From assembly GCA_024639825.1 (NCBI GenBank), contig JAHEGH010000006.1, positions 1-64,000 of the forward strand: a stretch of DNA of 64,000 nt, in the 5' to 3' direction. The stretch's first letter is position 1; every line of letters starts with the position of its first letter. Shown piece after piece: positions 63,920 through 64,000 of the stretch. The stretch is from Gammaproteobacteria bacterium. GTDB lineage: Bacteria > Pseudomonadota > Gammaproteobacteria > Steroidobacterales > Woeseiaceae. The notes beneath the pieces are model-generated. The model saw nothing but the letters and a program-made list of their open reading frames with translations. It ran no database searches and was not told the DNA's origin. The position numbers and the translations under genes were made by a program.

Positions 63920-64000
63920 ATGACCCGCGAAGCCAAACCGATACCCGGCCATATGAAAGGCCGGGACTGGCTCATGACCCAGGACTGGTCGGATGAGGAA
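63920..64000 (+). CDS. Carbamoyltransferase, N-terminal part (YgeW-like, cut by window end)
   Basis: The first 27 codons are visible, starting ATG 63920 after AGGAGA. PGHMKGRDWLMTQDWSDEE has the pattern of the N-terminal helix of aspartate/ornithine carbamoyltransferases (..GRD.L...D.S.EE). In this cluster the expected gene is YgeW, the knotted carbamoyltransferase. The call rests on context and this short segment, so argF-like alternatives remain open. Confidence 0.6.
   Translation, partial: MTREAKPIPGHMKGRDWLMTQDWSDEE

Overview
The window is a dense stretch of bacterial chromosome with about 55 protein genes. No tRNA or rRNA gene, CRISPR array, integrase or insertion sequence was recognised. 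Base composition is fairly high in G+C. The dcd / apbC / metG / rnfABCDGE / nth order matches the Pseudomonas-type arrangement, and the repeats are of gammaproteobacterial REP type, so the source is most likely a gammaproteobacterium. The mix of PDH, pyruvate:flavodoxin oxidoreductase, Rnf, a polysulfide/thiosulfate-type molybdoenzyme and a multihaem cytochrome suggests a facultative, sediment-type organism, perhaps of the Woeseia kind. That placement is inference.

Region by region. 1-14.8 kb: a small cysteine-rich protein, dcd and apbC on the minus strand, then a plus-strand block of a HEAT-repeat Ser/Thr kinase and two PilT/PilU-type retraction ATPases, followed by metG, the Rnf complex and nth. 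14.9-17.0 kb: a DUF692 (MNIO) / DUF2063 / DoxX operon like the bufferin operons, but with no precursor peptide gene. 17-19.8 kb: an amino-acid permease and an exported HExxH/TPR protein. 19.8-25.9 kb: pyruvate dehydrogenase aceE-aceF-lpd. 26-37.7 kb: housekeeping and envelope genes (leucyl aminopeptidase, RNase T, monothiol glutaredoxin, BON lipoprotein, a PuuD-type membrane domain, nadC, a GGDEF/EAL protein, a DUF4382 lipoprotein, an M48 protease, two YbjQ proteins, a CPBP protease remnant and a cold-shock protein).

37.8-50.1 kb is redox territory. nifJ is coupled to an NAD(P)H-type flavin/Fe-S oxidoreductase; a secreted 11-haem cytochrome c is divergent from them; and a tightly coupled six-gene operon encodes two YeeE/YedE sulfur-transport halves, a PsrABC-like molybdoenzyme and a rhodanese-like lipoprotein lacking its catalytic cysteine. 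50.2-52.9 kb holds a tryptophanase-family lyase, an unknown cysteine-cluster protein and an exported NTF2-like protein. 53.0-64.0 kb is a ygfK-ssnA-ygfM-xdhD-[PLP enzyme]-ygeY-[carbamoyltransferase, cut by the window end] operon. This is the selenium-linked molybdenum hydroxylase / anaerobic purine catabolism cluster known from E. coli and gut anaerobes, here with a different PLP enzyme in the place of YgeX.

The most unusual signals are the kinase-PilT-PilU module lodged between apbC and metG, REP-type repeats read in frame inside two proteins (the AceF linker and a YgfK interdomain linker), a palindrome array between rnt and grxD, the precursor-less MNIO operon, and the PLP enzyme in the purine cluster.
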